Positions 39,357-46,593 of a stretch of DNA of 48,183 bases are shown piece after piece. The stretch is taken from IMG/VR virus record IMGVR_UViG_3300024430_000002, positions 1 through 48,183 of that record; one strand, given 5' to 3'. Numbering within the stretch: position 1 is the first letter of the stretch; each line of letters starts with the position of its first letter. The notes under the pieces were generated by a model. It was given only the letters and a program-made list of their open reading frames with translations. It searched no databases and was not told the origin of the DNA. The position numbers and the translations under genes are program-made. The DNA comes from a virus.

Positions 39357-39587
39357 TCATGCGGCTCTCCGGCGGGCGCGCACCCATTGAATCGCGACGG
39401 ACGGCTTGTAGCGGGTCACGCGGAGACCCCAGCTCTCGTAGGGCATCCCTTGATCCTTCCACCGATCGATCTGCTTCGTGGACACGCCCATGAGCGCAGC
39501 GAGTTCCTGCCTCGTCACGTACCGCTCGGGCTCCGCAGTCGGGAGCGCGGCGAGCGCCCGCAGCGTGTCGGAGCGCGCGTCGCTCAC
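39357..39587 (-). CDS. excisionase-like helix-turn-helix protein
   Basis: 76 aa, GTG start. YVTRQELAALMGVSTKQIDR then WKDQGMPYESWG is the MerR-type/HTH_17 winged helix used by excisionases. A basic tail follows (KPSVAIQWVRARRRAA). With integrase two genes downstream, it is probably the directionality factor, though general regulators share this fold. Confidence 0.7.
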   Translation of the reverse strand: MSDARSDTLRALAALPTAEPERYVTRQELAALMGVSTKQIDRWKDQGMPYESWGLRVTRYKPSVAIQWVRARRRAA

Positions 39588-39709
39588 GCCGGCGTCTCCT
39601 CGCCGTACAACCGCGCGAGCGTCGTCAGCGTCTCCCCCGTCGCCTCCGACAACGCCGTGGCCTGGGTGGCTTCCGCGGTGAGGTCCCGGACGCTGCGCTC
39701 GCTGCTCAC
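39584..39709 (-). CDS. 41-aa helical protein
   Basis: VSSERSVRDLTAEATQATAL then SEATGETLTTLARLYGEETP. GTGA overlaps on both sides. Short amphipathic helices. Below common length cut-offs but fits the gene chain. Function unknown. Confidence 0.5.
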   Translation of the reverse strand: MSSERSVRDLTAEATQATALSEATGETLTTLARLYGEETPA

Positions 39710-39981
39710 GACGGGTCCTCAGGGTCGGAGCCGAGTTGCTGAACCTTGCCCATGCCATTGCATCGCGAGCAGGCGTACGTCGCGCGGTCGTCGTCGCGGT
39801 AGCACGCCTTCGGCATCCGCACGACCATCTTCGCGGTCCCGATACGTGGGTCCTCGTTGTGCGACAGCGCCCGGCAAACGGCCTCAGCCATCTCGCGACG
39901 CGGAACCACGACCCCGGGGAACACGAACATGGTCAGCGCCATCTCTGCACGCTCCACCGCGCTCTCACCGAGACCGCTCAC
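39706..39981 (-). CDS. hypothetical zinc-site protein
   Basis: 91 aa, GTG start. ALTMFVFPGVVVPRREMAEA, then RMPKACYRDDDRATYACSRC and NGMGKVQQLGSDPE. The C...C-x2-C-x-G-x-G form is like a half DnaJ zinc module, shared with several neighbours. Function unknown. Confidence 0.6.
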   Translation of the reverse strand: MSGLGESAVERAEMALTMFVFPGVVVPRREMAEAVCRALSHNEDPRIGTAKMVVRMPKACYRDDDRATYACSRCNGMGKVQQLGSDPEDPS

Positions 39982-40433
39982 GCCGCGTCCTCTCCCGTCG
40001 CGTCCGGCCACCGCCCCGCCTCCAAAGCGTGCCTGACCTGCCGCTCCGACACCGGCTCGAAATCGAACGACATCACCGTCGCGACCGCCCGAACGCTCAA
40101 CCCCTCAGCCCTCAGCGCCCGGGCACGAGCGAGCTTGAACTCCGGCGTCCGCGGCCGGCCGCCGAGCATCCTGCCGCCGCTGCGCTCCGCGCTCCGGCGC
40201 GCCTTGTGGCGACGCTGCGCCTCCATCTGCGCCTCAATGTCCAGCGTGCCGCGCAGCCACCACTTCACCGCTCCCGCCGACGGCAACGGGTCCACGCCAC
40301 GGCGAGCGAGGATACGAACGATTTCCATCGGCTTCCACCCGGCGGCGGCGAGCTCGCGGGCTTCCCGCACCGTCGAGGCGGGGTACGCGCTGACGTGGCC
40401 GTTGCTCGTGTGGCCGAGCTGGTGGACGGTCAC
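39978..40433 (-). CDS. putative DNA-binding helix-turn-helix protein
   Basis: 151 aa, GTG start. Two HTH-like stretches: VREARELAAAGWKPMEIVRI...AVKWWLRGT, and FKLARARALRAEGLSVRAVA...VSERQVRHAL, with a basic linker (QRRHKARRSAERSGGR) between them. This looks like a homeodomain-like/resolvase-type DNA binder. GTGA overlaps both sides. Confidence 0.65.
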   Translation of the reverse strand: MTVHQLGHTSNGHVSAYPASTVREARELAAAGWKPMEIVRILARRGVDPLPSAGAVKWWLRGTLDIEAQMEAQRRHKARRSAERSGGRMLGGRPRTPEFKLARARALRAEGLSVRAVATVMSFDFEPVSERQVRHALEAGRWPDATGEDAA

Positions 40434-40717
40434 GCCGCGACCTCCAAGCCGTTGCCGCCGCACTCCGGGCAGCAGCTCACCGTCCCATAGCCACCATCCA
40501 CAACCCCTTGACCCTTGCATCGCGAGCACATCCGCAGGCCCTCTGCGGCGCGGACGACATCGGCCGCAATCTCCCAGCAGACGGTGCACACGCCGTCCTC
40601 CATCCACTCCGCGCACCAGTGGTTGCGATAGCCGTGCTCGATTGCGTTGCCGAGCGCCTCGGTCGCCCGCTCGCGCGCCGCGACATCGAGCGTCAGGCTG
40701 TCCTCAGGCCCCGTCAC
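40430..40717 (-). CDS. DnaJ-like zinc-module protein
   Basis: 95 aa, GTG start. CAEWMEDGVCTVCWEIAADV, then CSRCKGQGVVDGGYGTVSCC and PECGGNGLEVAA: two C-x2-C-x-G-x-G motifs as in the DnaJ Cys-rich domain. Probably a zinc-binding adaptor. No J domain. Function unknown. Confidence 0.65.
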   Translation of the reverse strand: MTGPEDSLTLDVAARERATEALGNAIEHGYRNHWCAEWMEDGVCTVCWEIAADVVRAAEGLRMCSRCKGQGVVDGGYGTVSCCPECGGNGLEVAA

Positions 40718-40842
40718 GCCGCCTCGCCTCCCGGGAGCGCCGCGAGAAAGCCCGGGCGGCGCGGACCGAGACGCGGCCGGCGACCCACCGCGTCCAACGG
40801 CAGACCAGCCGCATGGCGGTCGTCGGCGCGGTGCACAGTCAC
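40714..40842 (-). CDS. 42-aa ORF of doubtful frame
   Basis: VTVHRADDRHAAGLPLDAVG, then Arg/Pro-rich. GTGA overlaps at both ends favour this frame. An overlapping ATG frame (MRLVCRWTRWVAGRVSVRAA) is also open over nearly the same bases. Only one is likely real. Confidence 0.3.
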   Translation of the reverse strand: MTVHRADDRHAAGLPLDAVGRRPRLGPRRPGFLAALPGGEAA

Positions 40843-41813
40843 GCCGCCTCTCCCGACACCACCGTGAGTTGCGGCTCATCCGCCACAGTGAGCGAACGGA
40901 CGAACTGCACCCGGCAGAAGTCCCGGAATTGCTTCGGCGTGCCTCCGCCGAACTGACCGACCGCCCTCGTCAGTGACTCGGGAGGCCCGTCGACACCGCA
41001 GCCTCGTGCCCATCCGGCAGCCTCCTGCTCCCAACGCTCCCTCTCGCGTTTCCTCCCCCCGCTCGGCGGGGGGCCGGGGGGGTTTAAGGTCGGGTCGGGT
41101 CGGGTCGGGTCGGGTAGTGCAGAACGTGGGCTAGATGCATCTAGCCCAGACCTAGCCCGCGGGCTAGATGCGATTTGGCCCGCGGGTAGAAGCGGCATCC
41201 CCGCGCCGTCGGGTGTGCGGTTGTTCTTGCGCAGGTTGCACCCGCGGCACGCAACGACCACATTGGCCAGCGAGTTGTCGCCGCGCGGCTCGACATGGTC
41301 ATACGTCCCGCCCGAGGAACTGCGCCGGTCACGCCAGTTCACCGCCTTGCCGCAGTAGCGGCAACGGTCTCCGTCGCGCTCCCGGATGGCAGCGATGAGC
41401 GCGCGGTCGCGTTCCAGTTCCTTGCGCTTGCGGTCCCAGGCAAGCGCGGTCTCCCGCTGCACCGAGGAGTCGTTGTACTGGAGGTAGTCGTGGACCACCC
41501 ACGCCTCCTCGCCGGCGTACGGCGACTGGAGCGCGAGCGTGTTCCCGTCGCGGTCGGTGACGGTCAACGATTCGCCCGCCGGAATGCGGTGGAACAGCTC
41601 GCAGTCCTCGAGCACCCGTAGCACCGCGTGCCGCTCCCGCGTTGTCGGCAGCTTCTCGGCGATCCACTCAGGGTCGATGAGCCCGTCCGTGTTGTGCCGC
41701 GCGCAATGCGTCACGGCCATCGCGTGCAACCCGACGGCGCGCGGGTGGCCTCGCCACGCCCGCTTGACCTTGCGGGAGTCGTCGTAGCGGTCGTCCATCT
41801 TCGCCCAGGTCAC
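40839..41813 (-). CDS. replication initiator-like protein with HNH domain and internal ori
   Basis: 324 aa, GTG start overlapping the upstream stop by 4 bases. Residues 1-~95 (WAKMDDRYDDSRKVKRAWRG, then AVTHCARHNTDGLIDPEWIA) match the N-terminal winged-helix type of phage replication proteins. ~125-195 is an HNH nuclease domain (CRYCGKAVNW, YDHVEPRGDNSLANVVVACR, GCN). Next is a Pro-rich linker over the candidate origin, then a helical C-terminus (QEAAGWARGCGV; PKQFRDFCRV). Presumed role: origin recognition, as for lambda O. The HNH insertion is unusual. Confidence 0.7.
   Translation of the reverse strand: MTWAKMDDRYDDSRKVKRAWRGHPRAVGLHAMAVTHCARHNTDGLIDPEWIAEKLPTTRERHAVLRVLEDCELFHRIPAGESLTVTDRDGNTLALQSPYAGEEAWVVHDYLQYNDSSVQRETALAWDRKRKELERDRALIAAIRERDGDRCRYCGKAVNWRDRRSSSGGTYDHVEPRGDNSLANVVVACRGCNLRKNNRTPDGAGMPLLPAGQIASSPRARSGLDASSPRSALPDPTRPDPTLNPPGPPPSGGRKRERERWEQEAAGWARGCGVDGPPESLTRAVGQFGGGTPKQFRDFCRVQFVRSLTVADEPQLTVVSGEAA
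41055..41190. other. candidate replication origin inside replication gene
   Basis: In one 130-bp stretch: an 8-bp hairpin with loop TCG (CCCCCCGC/GCGGGGGG, 41055-41073); five CGGGT copies (41091-41115) beside a TTTAA; a perfect 22-bp palindrome centred on GATGCATC (41127-41148); a perfect 16-bp palindrome CTAGCCCGCGGGCTAG (41152-41167); and a CCCGCGGG (41179-41186). GGGCTAGATGC occurs twice directly (41128, 41161) and once inverted. This is the arrangement of iterons within an initiator gene. Confidence 0.6.
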
Positions 41814-42340
41814 ATCGTCCTCCCAAAAGGCCACTGGGCGCCCTTGCGGGCGTTGCATGACGTGCACGCTGGTCGCAGGTTCGCCGGCCAGTTGCTGCCG
41901 CCGACGGCGAGCGGCTTGACGTGGTCGATGGCCGTGTATGGCGCCGTGCGGCAGATCCAGCACAGCCCGCCGTAGAACGCGACGCGCGCTGCAATCTGCG
42001 CCGCGGTCGCGTGCCCCTGTGCTCGTTCCAGCAACCGACGGCGGCGGTCCCACGGGGTCTCGCAGTACAGGATGCCGCGCTCGCGGCCAAGCGTGACACC
42101 CCCGTCAGGACGAAGCTCTACGAGCCCTACCCGAGCAAGCGATGCGACTGCGCCGCGGTCCTGGCCTTCGATGCTTGCGGCAACTTCCGCGGGAACGAGC
42201 CTCCCAGCTCGCGGCCCGAGGTAGGACAGCAGGCGAGCGAGCACGCCGACTGCCGTGTTGCCCGCTTCGATGATGGCGGGGTCCGCCCAGAGGTGGCCGT
42301 CCAGGCGGGTGCCGCGGCCGGTACGCTTGTCCTGCGTCAA
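41810..42340 (-). CDS. winged-helix/HNH protein, replication-linked
   Basis: 176 aa, TTG start with AAGGAG 7 bases upstream. Residues 1-~90 form a DNA-binding-like module (HLWADPAIIEAGNTAVGVLA, EVAASIEGQDRGAVASLARV, GLVELRPDGGV). The rest is an HNH nuclease domain: CWICRTAPYTAIDHVKPLAV, GGSNWPANLRPACTSCNARK. It shares the domain order (DNA-binding then HNH) with the next gene, so the two look like diverged tandem relatives. Probably first gene of the replication block. Confidence 0.7.
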   Translation of the reverse strand: MTQDKRTGRGTRLDGHLWADPAIIEAGNTAVGVLARLLSYLGPRAGRLVPAEVAASIEGQDRGAVASLARVGLVELRPDGGVTLGRERGILYCETPWDRRRRLLERAQGHATAAQIAARVAFYGGLCWICRTAPYTAIDHVKPLAVGGSNWPANLRPACTSCNARKGAQWPFGRTM

Positions 42341-42409
42341 GGTCCCACTCCTTGTCGCCGTGCCCCGGGCCGTTGCGAGCGGCGCCGGGGCGACTCAGTA
42401 AGTGACCGA

Positions 42410-42438
42410 ATCCTACCTGTGCACGGGAGTGAAGTCAC
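42410..42438 (-). promoter_or_regulatory. candidate promoter for replication genes
   Basis: On the minus strand, GTGACT (42433-42438) and TAGGAT (42410-42415) are separated by 17 bases. TAGGAT is a common actinobacterial -10. Transcription would start ~60 bases before the TTG of the replication-linked gene. It lies in the only sizeable gap in this part of the arm. Confidence 0.5.
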
Positions 42439-42659
42439 GCTGATTCCCCCACCTTCTCCACCCCGACTCGGAGGCACGCGCGCGTGAATTTCCCTGGCCA
42501 CATGCCAAGGAACGGGCCACCGGGCCACTCGGCAAGCCGGTCCCTCTCGCTAACCCAGAGGAACCCTCCGCCGTGGCACGTCCGGCACTCCACCGGATAG
42601 TCACCGCCCCATTCGATGCCGCCGCAGCAACCACACTCGATGCGAATCCACGCCGTCAC
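42435..42659 (-). CDS. zinc-ribbon protein
   Basis: 74 aa, GTG start. WIRIECGCCGGIEWGGDYPV, then ECRTCHGGGFLWVSERDRLA. Two C-x2-C sites, the second with G-G-G as in DnaJ modules. GTGA overlap upstream. Its end covers the -35 of the promoter at 42410. Function unknown. Confidence 0.6.
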   Translation of the reverse strand: MTAWIRIECGCCGGIEWGGDYPVECRTCHGGGFLWVSERDRLAEWPGGPFLGMWPGKFTRACLRVGVEKVGESA

Positions 42660-42892
42660 GCCCGCACCGCCCCCGACTCGGCAATCTCGCCGTACGTGAG
42701 CACGACGTCGTACGCGGCGCCGCGCGGCAGTCCGCGCAGGACCCGGCCCGTCGACCGGCCATCGCTGCCGCGGCACGCGCGGCACAAGCGGCGGATGACA
42801 TCGCGGCCGCGTTCGACATCGCGGTGCCCGCAGCCACCACAGTCGGGGCAGGTGACGAGGTCGAACTGCGCGGCGAGGTCCTCGGGCGTCAC
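42656..42892 (-). CDS. DnaJ-like zinc-module protein
   Basis: 78 aa, GTG start. TCPDCGGCGHRDVERGRDVI then RLCRACRGSDGRS: paired C-x2-C sites. The remainder is beta (AAYDVVLTYGEIAESG). One of several small zinc proteins in this arm. Function unknown. Confidence 0.6.
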   Translation of the reverse strand: MTPEDLAAQFDLVTCPDCGGCGHRDVERGRDVIRRLCRACRGSDGRSTGRVLRGLPRGAAYDVVLTYGEIAESGAVRA

Positions 42893-43056
42893 GACTGTGC
42901 TCTCCTGAGGTATGTCCCAGGACAGACGATCCGCTCGCCGTTCTCGAACTCGATGAGTCGGTTACCGCGATTGCCGTGGATGACGATGCGACAGCGACGC
43001 CCGAACCACTCGGGCCGGATGACCTTTACGCGCCACATGAGCGGGTAGTCGGTCAC
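42889..43056 (-). CDS. hypothetical 55-aa protein
   Basis: VTDYPLMWRVKVIRPEWFGR, then RCRIVIHGNRGNRLIEFENG and ERIVCPGTYLRRAQS. A small all-beta pattern, like an SH3-type barrel. GTGA overlap at both ends. High-GC third positions support coding. Confidence 0.6.
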   Translation of the reverse strand: MTDYPLMWRVKVIRPEWFGRRCRIVIHGNRGNRLIEFENGERIVCPGTYLRRAQS

Positions 43057-43331
43057 GCGCGCGCCCTCCGAAGGCGGTCCGCCGCGGCGGCGCGCTGCTC
43101 AGGAGTCAATTCCCGCTTCACCCGTGTCGACCGGAACGACACGAGACGCGCCGGAATACGGAACTGCGCCCACGCCGACTTGCCGTGGAACCCCTCGTCG
43201 AGCAGTTCGGCAGCTGGGTTCTTCTTCAGTGCGGTGATGCGTCGCCGTTGAGCTGTCCACACCGTCGCGTACTCGTCGGCATCGTTCAGGGTAACGACGG
43301 TTTCGCGCTCATACGCAGTTAGGTGGCTCAT
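43053..43331 (-). CDS. hypothetical protein
   Basis: 92 aa. MSHLTAYERETVVTLNDADE, then WTAQRRRITALKKNPAAELL, then WAQFRIPARLVSFRSTRVKR and a helical Arg/Ala tail. This layout (ITLLK..P...ev....g.....w..y.IP...v..R) recurs in phages as a small protein of unknown role. ATGA overlap upstream. Confidence 0.6.
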   Translation of the reverse strand: MSHLTAYERETVVTLNDADEYATVWTAQRRRITALKKNPAAELLDEGFHGKSAWAQFRIPARLVSFRSTRVKRELTPEQRAAAADRLRRARA

Positions 43332-43675
43332 GACTCTCTCAGCTTCAGCAGCGCGAGTAGCTCGTCAGCGGGGATGGCGACGTACCATTGCGAGCGATTG
43401 CGCCGGAAGAACACCGCCGGCAGGTCCGTCGGCCGCGCCTCGGCCTCGGCCTGCGCGATCCACGACCAAATCTCGCAGCGCTCGCGACGCTTGCACTCGA
43501 TATGCACACCGGGTGGACCGCCGATGATGTCTCCACCGCCGCCGGCCCCGCTGCGCCAGTTCCTTTGCGCGGTGGTCCATCCGTTAGCGCGGAGAAGGTC
43601 GACGACCTCACGCTCGCCACGCCCGCCCTTGCTTCTTGGGGCCGCCCGAAGCGGCACGCGGCGCTCAAGGCTCAT
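43328..43675 (-). CDS. PDDEXK-type nuclease, Holliday junction resolvase-like
   Basis: 115 aa. KGGRGEREVVDLLRANGWTT opens with the helix and Glu of the fold. GGGGDIIGGPPGVHIECKRR gives D and E-x-K of the catalytic core. Then WIAQAEAEARP and a final WYVAIPADELLAL. It matches phage VRR-NUC/RusA-analog resolvases that resolve branched DNA. Position near replication genes agrees. Confidence 0.75.
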   Translation of the reverse strand: MSLERRVPLRAAPRSKGGRGEREVVDLLRANGWTTAQRNWRSGAGGGGDIIGGPPGVHIECKRRERCEIWSWIAQAEAEARPTDLPAVFFRRNRSQWYVAIPADELLALLKLRES

Positions 43676-44085
43676 GCCTCGGGTTCCTCCTCGTCCTCAA
43701 GTGCGGCGTCCAACTCCCCCTGCGTAATCAACTCGCCGCGCCGCGCTTGCTCCATGGCGCGGTCGAGTGCCGCAGCCTCGTCGGGGTCCGCCGCGATCTC
43801 TGCGGTGATCGCAGTACCACGGCGAGCAAGGTGGTGGCGACACGACCAATGAGGATCGTTGTCGAGCATCCGCTTGCGGTTGTGCTCCCCCGCATAATCG
43901 TACGGTCTGAGCAGCACCTGTAGATGCGGTGCCATCTCACCCAAAACGGCGATGTGGGTACGGGCGTGCTCGCACTCGCCGCTGCGCTCGTATTGCTCGC
44001 AGGCACATGAGAAGTACACCGTCTTCGTTGCGGCCGTCACCATCACCCTCCTGGCGCTATCTCCGTTGTCGTGCTCGCGGCTCAT
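43672..44085 (-). CDS. SWIM-type zinc-finger protein
   Basis: 137 aa. TKTVYFSCACEQYERSGECE then HARTHIAVLGEM fits the SWIM zinc finger C-x-C-x8-C-x-H, found in DNA- and protein-binding proteins. A second Cys/His pair lies in HWSCRHHLARRG. The C-terminus is acidic and helical (DEAAALDRAMEQARRGELIT). Function unknown. Confidence 0.6.
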   Translation of the reverse strand: MSREHDNGDSARRVMVTAATKTVYFSCACEQYERSGECEHARTHIAVLGEMAPHLQVLLRPYDYAGEHNRKRMLDNDPHWSCRHHLARRGTAITAEIAADPDEAAALDRAMEQARRGELITQGELDAALEDEEEPEA

Positions 44086-44300
44086 TCCGCCGTCCCCGTG
44101 CTCGCCTCGCAGGAGAACCCGCCGCCGCCTAGCGCGTGTCCGTACATGGACGTCACGGCGCCGCAGCGGGTGCAGTGGTAGTGCCTACCGTGGTTCCAGC
44201 ACGCATCGCCGCGCGCCGGCCAGTGCTCGACGGCGATTGGCCCGCCCGGCTCGATGGCCCACCGGCCATCCACGATGCCGCCGTTGTCGAGGTTGCTCAT
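44082..44300 (-). CDS. hypothetical zinc-site protein
   Basis: 72 aa. WAIEPGGPIAVEHWPARGDA then CWNHGRHYHCTRCGAVTSMY: a C...H-x-H-C-x2-C metal site. ATGA overlaps. The upstream extension is shadow sequence. Function unknown. Confidence 0.6.
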   Translation of the reverse strand: MSNLDNGGIVDGRWAIEPGGPIAVEHWPARGDACWNHGRHYHCTRCGAVTSMYGHALGGGGFSCEASTGTAE

Positions 44301-44437
44301 GCCGACTTCGGCCCTTCCGCGTTGATGAGCGTGAGTAGCGCGCGGATGGCGCGGGCGAGTCGCTCGGACTCCCGGGTCCCGTGCTCGCGCCGGCGGGCCG
44401 CCTCGGTCGCTCGAAGCATCGTCTCGGCGCTCGGCAT
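44297..44437 (-). CDS. 46-aa helical protein
   Basis: MPSAETMLRATEAARRREHG then TRESERLARAIRALLTLINA. Charged helix, probably coiled coil. Overlaps the next gene by 4 bases and abuts the previous stop (TAG-ATG). Missed by long-ORF filters. Function unknown. Confidence 0.5.
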   Translation of the reverse strand: MPSAETMLRATEAARRREHGTRESERLARAIRALLTLINAEGPKSA

Positions 44438-44644
44438 CTACCCGGTGCATCCGTCGTGGTCGACTGCGAGCGTGGGGTCCTCCACCGGGCCTACGGCGCG
44501 GAGGCGGTCACGCACCCGCCGGAGCATCTGCTCGCGCTCGGAGTCGCGGATGGCCTGCTCGTGCCGGCGGGCGCAGTGCCGTTCGTTGCGGTGGTCCTCC
44601 GCGTCTGCGTGCACGCGAGCGGCGCGGTCTTTGTCGGTGTTCAT
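44438..44644 (-). CDS. hypothetical charged helical protein
   Basis: 68 aa. MNTDKDRAARVHADAEDHRN, then HEQAIRDSEREQMLRRVRDR. Strongly charged helix with many His/Arg/Glu. ATGA overlap upstream. Function unknown. Confidence 0.5.
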   Translation of the reverse strand: MNTDKDRAARVHADAEDHRNERHCARRHEQAIRDSEREQMLRRVRDRLRAVGPVEDPTLAVDHDGCTG

Positions 44645-45045
44645 GCGGCGCTCCGAAGTTCGGGACTCCACGACGGCTGCTGACCGGCCGCGTCGTGGCC
44701 GTGCACGAGCCGCGACCACGCGATCAGCTCGAGGACGTCCTTGCGGTCCGCGGTGTGCCGCCACGCCCGCTGCGAGGCCGCGTCGAACACGCCCTTCGCG
44801 ACGTCCCGCTCATACCGGAGCCGAGCGACGGTCTCGTCGCCGCGCGCAAGGTCCTGCGCCACTGTCCACGCGGCGCCCTCGGCGTGCACCTCCACGATGC
44901 GTTTCGCGAGCGCGAGCCGGTAGAGGCGTTCCTTCTCGGCGAGGTCCGCGGAAGCGTCGCGGACGGCTTGCTCGCCGGCCTTCTGCGCTTCGGCGGCGCG
45001 CCGCGCGGCGGCGACAGCCTCGGGGAAGTCGTATGGCTCGGTCAC
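44641..45045 (-). CDS. hypothetical phage protein, helical
   Basis: 134 aa, GTG start. AEAQKAGEQAVRDASADLAE, KERLYRLALAKRIVEVHAEG, AWTVAQDLARGDETVARLRY, ending WSPELRSAA. The LYRLALAKRI...HA.G.AW....LARG...V..LR..RD...G....A....W pattern is one seen often in early regions of actinophages. Function unknown. Confidence 0.65.
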   Translation of the reverse strand: MTEPYDFPEAVAAARRAAEAQKAGEQAVRDASADLAEKERLYRLALAKRIVEVHAEGAAWTVAQDLARGDETVARLRYERDVAKGVFDAASQRAWRHTADRKDVLELIAWSRLVHGHDAAGQQPSWSPELRSAA

Positions 45046-45476
45046 GTCGCCCCCCAGTCGTCCCAGCAGCCGCACGTCGGGATGGGCTGTCCCGGCAGCG
45101 TCATCTCGCCGTGGCGGCACTCTCGGGCGGCGTCGAACAACTCCAGCGGGTCGATGCCCTCCGTCGCCAGGTACTCGCGGTAGGCTTCCGCGAACGACAC
45201 CGGCGGCAGCGGCACGGACACGACGGGCGCCGCGGCAACGAGCGGCGCGGCGGGGCGCGGGGCGCGCGCGCGGGTTGGGACGCTGACGGCGGCCTCGTCG
45301 AACAGCGCGCCGACGGGGAGCCCGAGCGCGGCGGCGAGCTTCTCCGCGGTGCTCCGGACGGGCGTGTAATCGCTGCGTTCGAGCCGCCGGATGGTGTCTT
45401 CGCTCACGCGCGCGCGGTTCGCGAGCTCGTGCTGTGTCAGGCCGCGCTCGCGGCGAGCGGCGGCGAGAGGGGTCAC
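45042..45476 (-). CDS. XRE-family helix-turn-helix regulator
   Basis: 144 aa, GTG start. LAAARRERGLTQHELANRAR, VSEDTIRRLERSDYTPVRST, AEKLAAALGLPVGALFD is a textbook XRE/Cro HTH (residues 3-60). A Pro/Ala linker and a C-terminal part with CRHGEMTLPGQPIPTCGCW (possible metal site) follow. It may regulate early genes. It lacks a divergent promoter, so it is not clearly the lysogeny repressor. Its first ~20 bases recur at 46992 and 47970. Confidence 0.75.
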   Translation of the reverse strand: MTPLAAARRERGLTQHELANRARVSEDTIRRLERSDYTPVRSTAEKLAAALGLPVGALFDEAAVSVPTRARAPRPAAPLVAAAPVVSVPLPPVSFAEAYREYLATEGIDPLELFDAARECRHGEMTLPGQPIPTCGCWDDWGAT

Positions 45477-46021
45477 GCTGCCTCCTCCTCCAACAGTGAC
45501 TCAGTGACCGGTTCAGCAGGGAATGCGAGAGGCAGCTGCGCGCACCACGAGCGCCATGCATGCGTCACGCCATGCGTCCCTGGGAACAGGTCATCGACGG
45601 TGTCCTCGGGTACACATCCAAGGCAGTCGAAGATCCAGTAGCAGAACGCGAGCGGCTTCGCCCCCGACAAGCCCGTCTGCATCGTGATTGACTCCGCGAT
45701 GAAGTCCCGAGGTGTCTGCCGCGTCCCGTAACACGACCGGCCACCGGCCATGATCACCGGCTCCCACGCGTAGGCGGGCCAGTGATAGCGCTTCCACGCC
45801 GCGAACGGCTTCACCCACGCGAGCACCCGGTGCGGCGGGCACAAAGGCAGCAGCCAGTGGAGTTCGCCTGGGTTTGTGGACAGCGCCCACCCGTCTGGGT
45901 ATTCCTCAGCCAGCCGTTTGATGAGCGCCGGGTGGTCGACCTCCCCAGCGTAGTCCTCGTGATCCTCGTAGTGCTTGGCGGCTTGCCGCGGGTACGGCGG
46001 ATCGGCGTACGCGAACCTCAT
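45473..46021 (-). CDS. MT-A70-like DNA adenine methyltransferase
   Basis: 182 aa. MRFAYADPPYPRQAAKHYED carries the DPPY motif of N6-adenine methyltransferases. LALSTNPGELHWLLPLCP-like core strands, CPPHRVLAWVKPFAAWKRYH and VDDLFPGTHGVTHAWRSW complete the short phage form. It probably methylates phage DNA against host restriction. The start at 46021 overlaps the previous stop (ATGA). Confidence 0.75.
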   Translation of the reverse strand: MRFAYADPPYPRQAAKHYEDHEDYAGEVDHPALIKRLAEEYPDGWALSTNPGELHWLLPLCPPHRVLAWVKPFAAWKRYHWPAYAWEPVIMAGGRSCYGTRQTPRDFIAESITMQTGLSGAKPLAFCYWIFDCLGCVPEDTVDDLFPGTHGVTHAWRSWCAQLPLAFPAEPVTESLLEEEAA

Positions 46022-46593
46022 GGATCGTCCATCCTTGGCATGATTACGGAGAGGTCGATGTACGTGAAACCTGACGCGCCAGCCAGCGCGTACCCGATGC
46101 GCCCATGCGGGCGCACCACGCGATCTATCAGTGCGAACTGGCCGTTGCCACAAATACAATCCACGAGCGCATCGGCATACACGGCGTGTGCAGTCCAGGG
46201 CACCGCGATAAGGTCGAGATCATGCAGTTGGCTGCCATGTACCGCTACGGCGTAACCGCATGCGCGGGCTGTCGGGCGAATGCGCTCGAGCACACTCTCG
46301 GTGGGCGACGGATTGTCGATTGCGTGGTAGAGCCATCGTCGCCCGCCGTGCGGCAAGATCTGCTTGGACCGACCGACAAGGCCGGCGGCCCGGAGCGCTG
46401 CCAGGCGATTGTTCGCGACCTGCTCTGACACGCGGAATTCACGCGCTAGGTCACGAGCAGTCACTCGGCGTTTCTGGGCAACAAACGGCAAGGCCCCACT
46501 CTCGAGGCCAACGAGTTCAGCTCGCAAGCGCATTATGCGTGTTCGTAGACCGGCCTCGCGCATATCGTCTCTTGGCATGTCGTGTGCGCTCAC
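46018..46593 (-). CDS. winged-helix/nucleotidyltransferase-fold fusion protein
   Basis: 191 aa, GTG start. ~10-95: a winged helix (VTARDLAREFRVSEQVANNR, LAALRAAGLVGRSKQI, RRWLYHAID). ~105-190: YAVAVHGSQLHDLDLIAVPW, where HGS...D-x-D is the nucleotidyltransferase core, then PHGRIGYALAGASGFTYIDL, where a third Asp follows. The NTase part resembles a small phage protein usually found alone. The fusion resembles toxin/antitoxin-style or regulator logic. The target of any nucleotide transfer is unknown. Confidence 0.6.
   Translation of the reverse strand: MSAHDMPRDDMREAGLRTRIMRLRAELVGLESGALPFVAQKRRVTARDLAREFRVSEQVANNRLAALRAAGLVGRSKQILPHGGRRWLYHAIDNPSPTESVLERIRPTARACGYAVAVHGSQLHDLDLIAVPWTAHAVYADALVDCICGNGQFALIDRVVRPHGRIGYALAGASGFTYIDLSVIMPRMDDP

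Noticed and set aside
37900-39360. attP next to the integrase
   Set aside because: I searched for a tRNA-like core or arm repeats and saw none that I can support.
41041-41100. G-rich run as a Rho-independent terminator
   Set aside because: The hairpin lies inside a coding sequence and is followed by repeats and palindromes, not a T-run. Better explained as part of the candidate origin.
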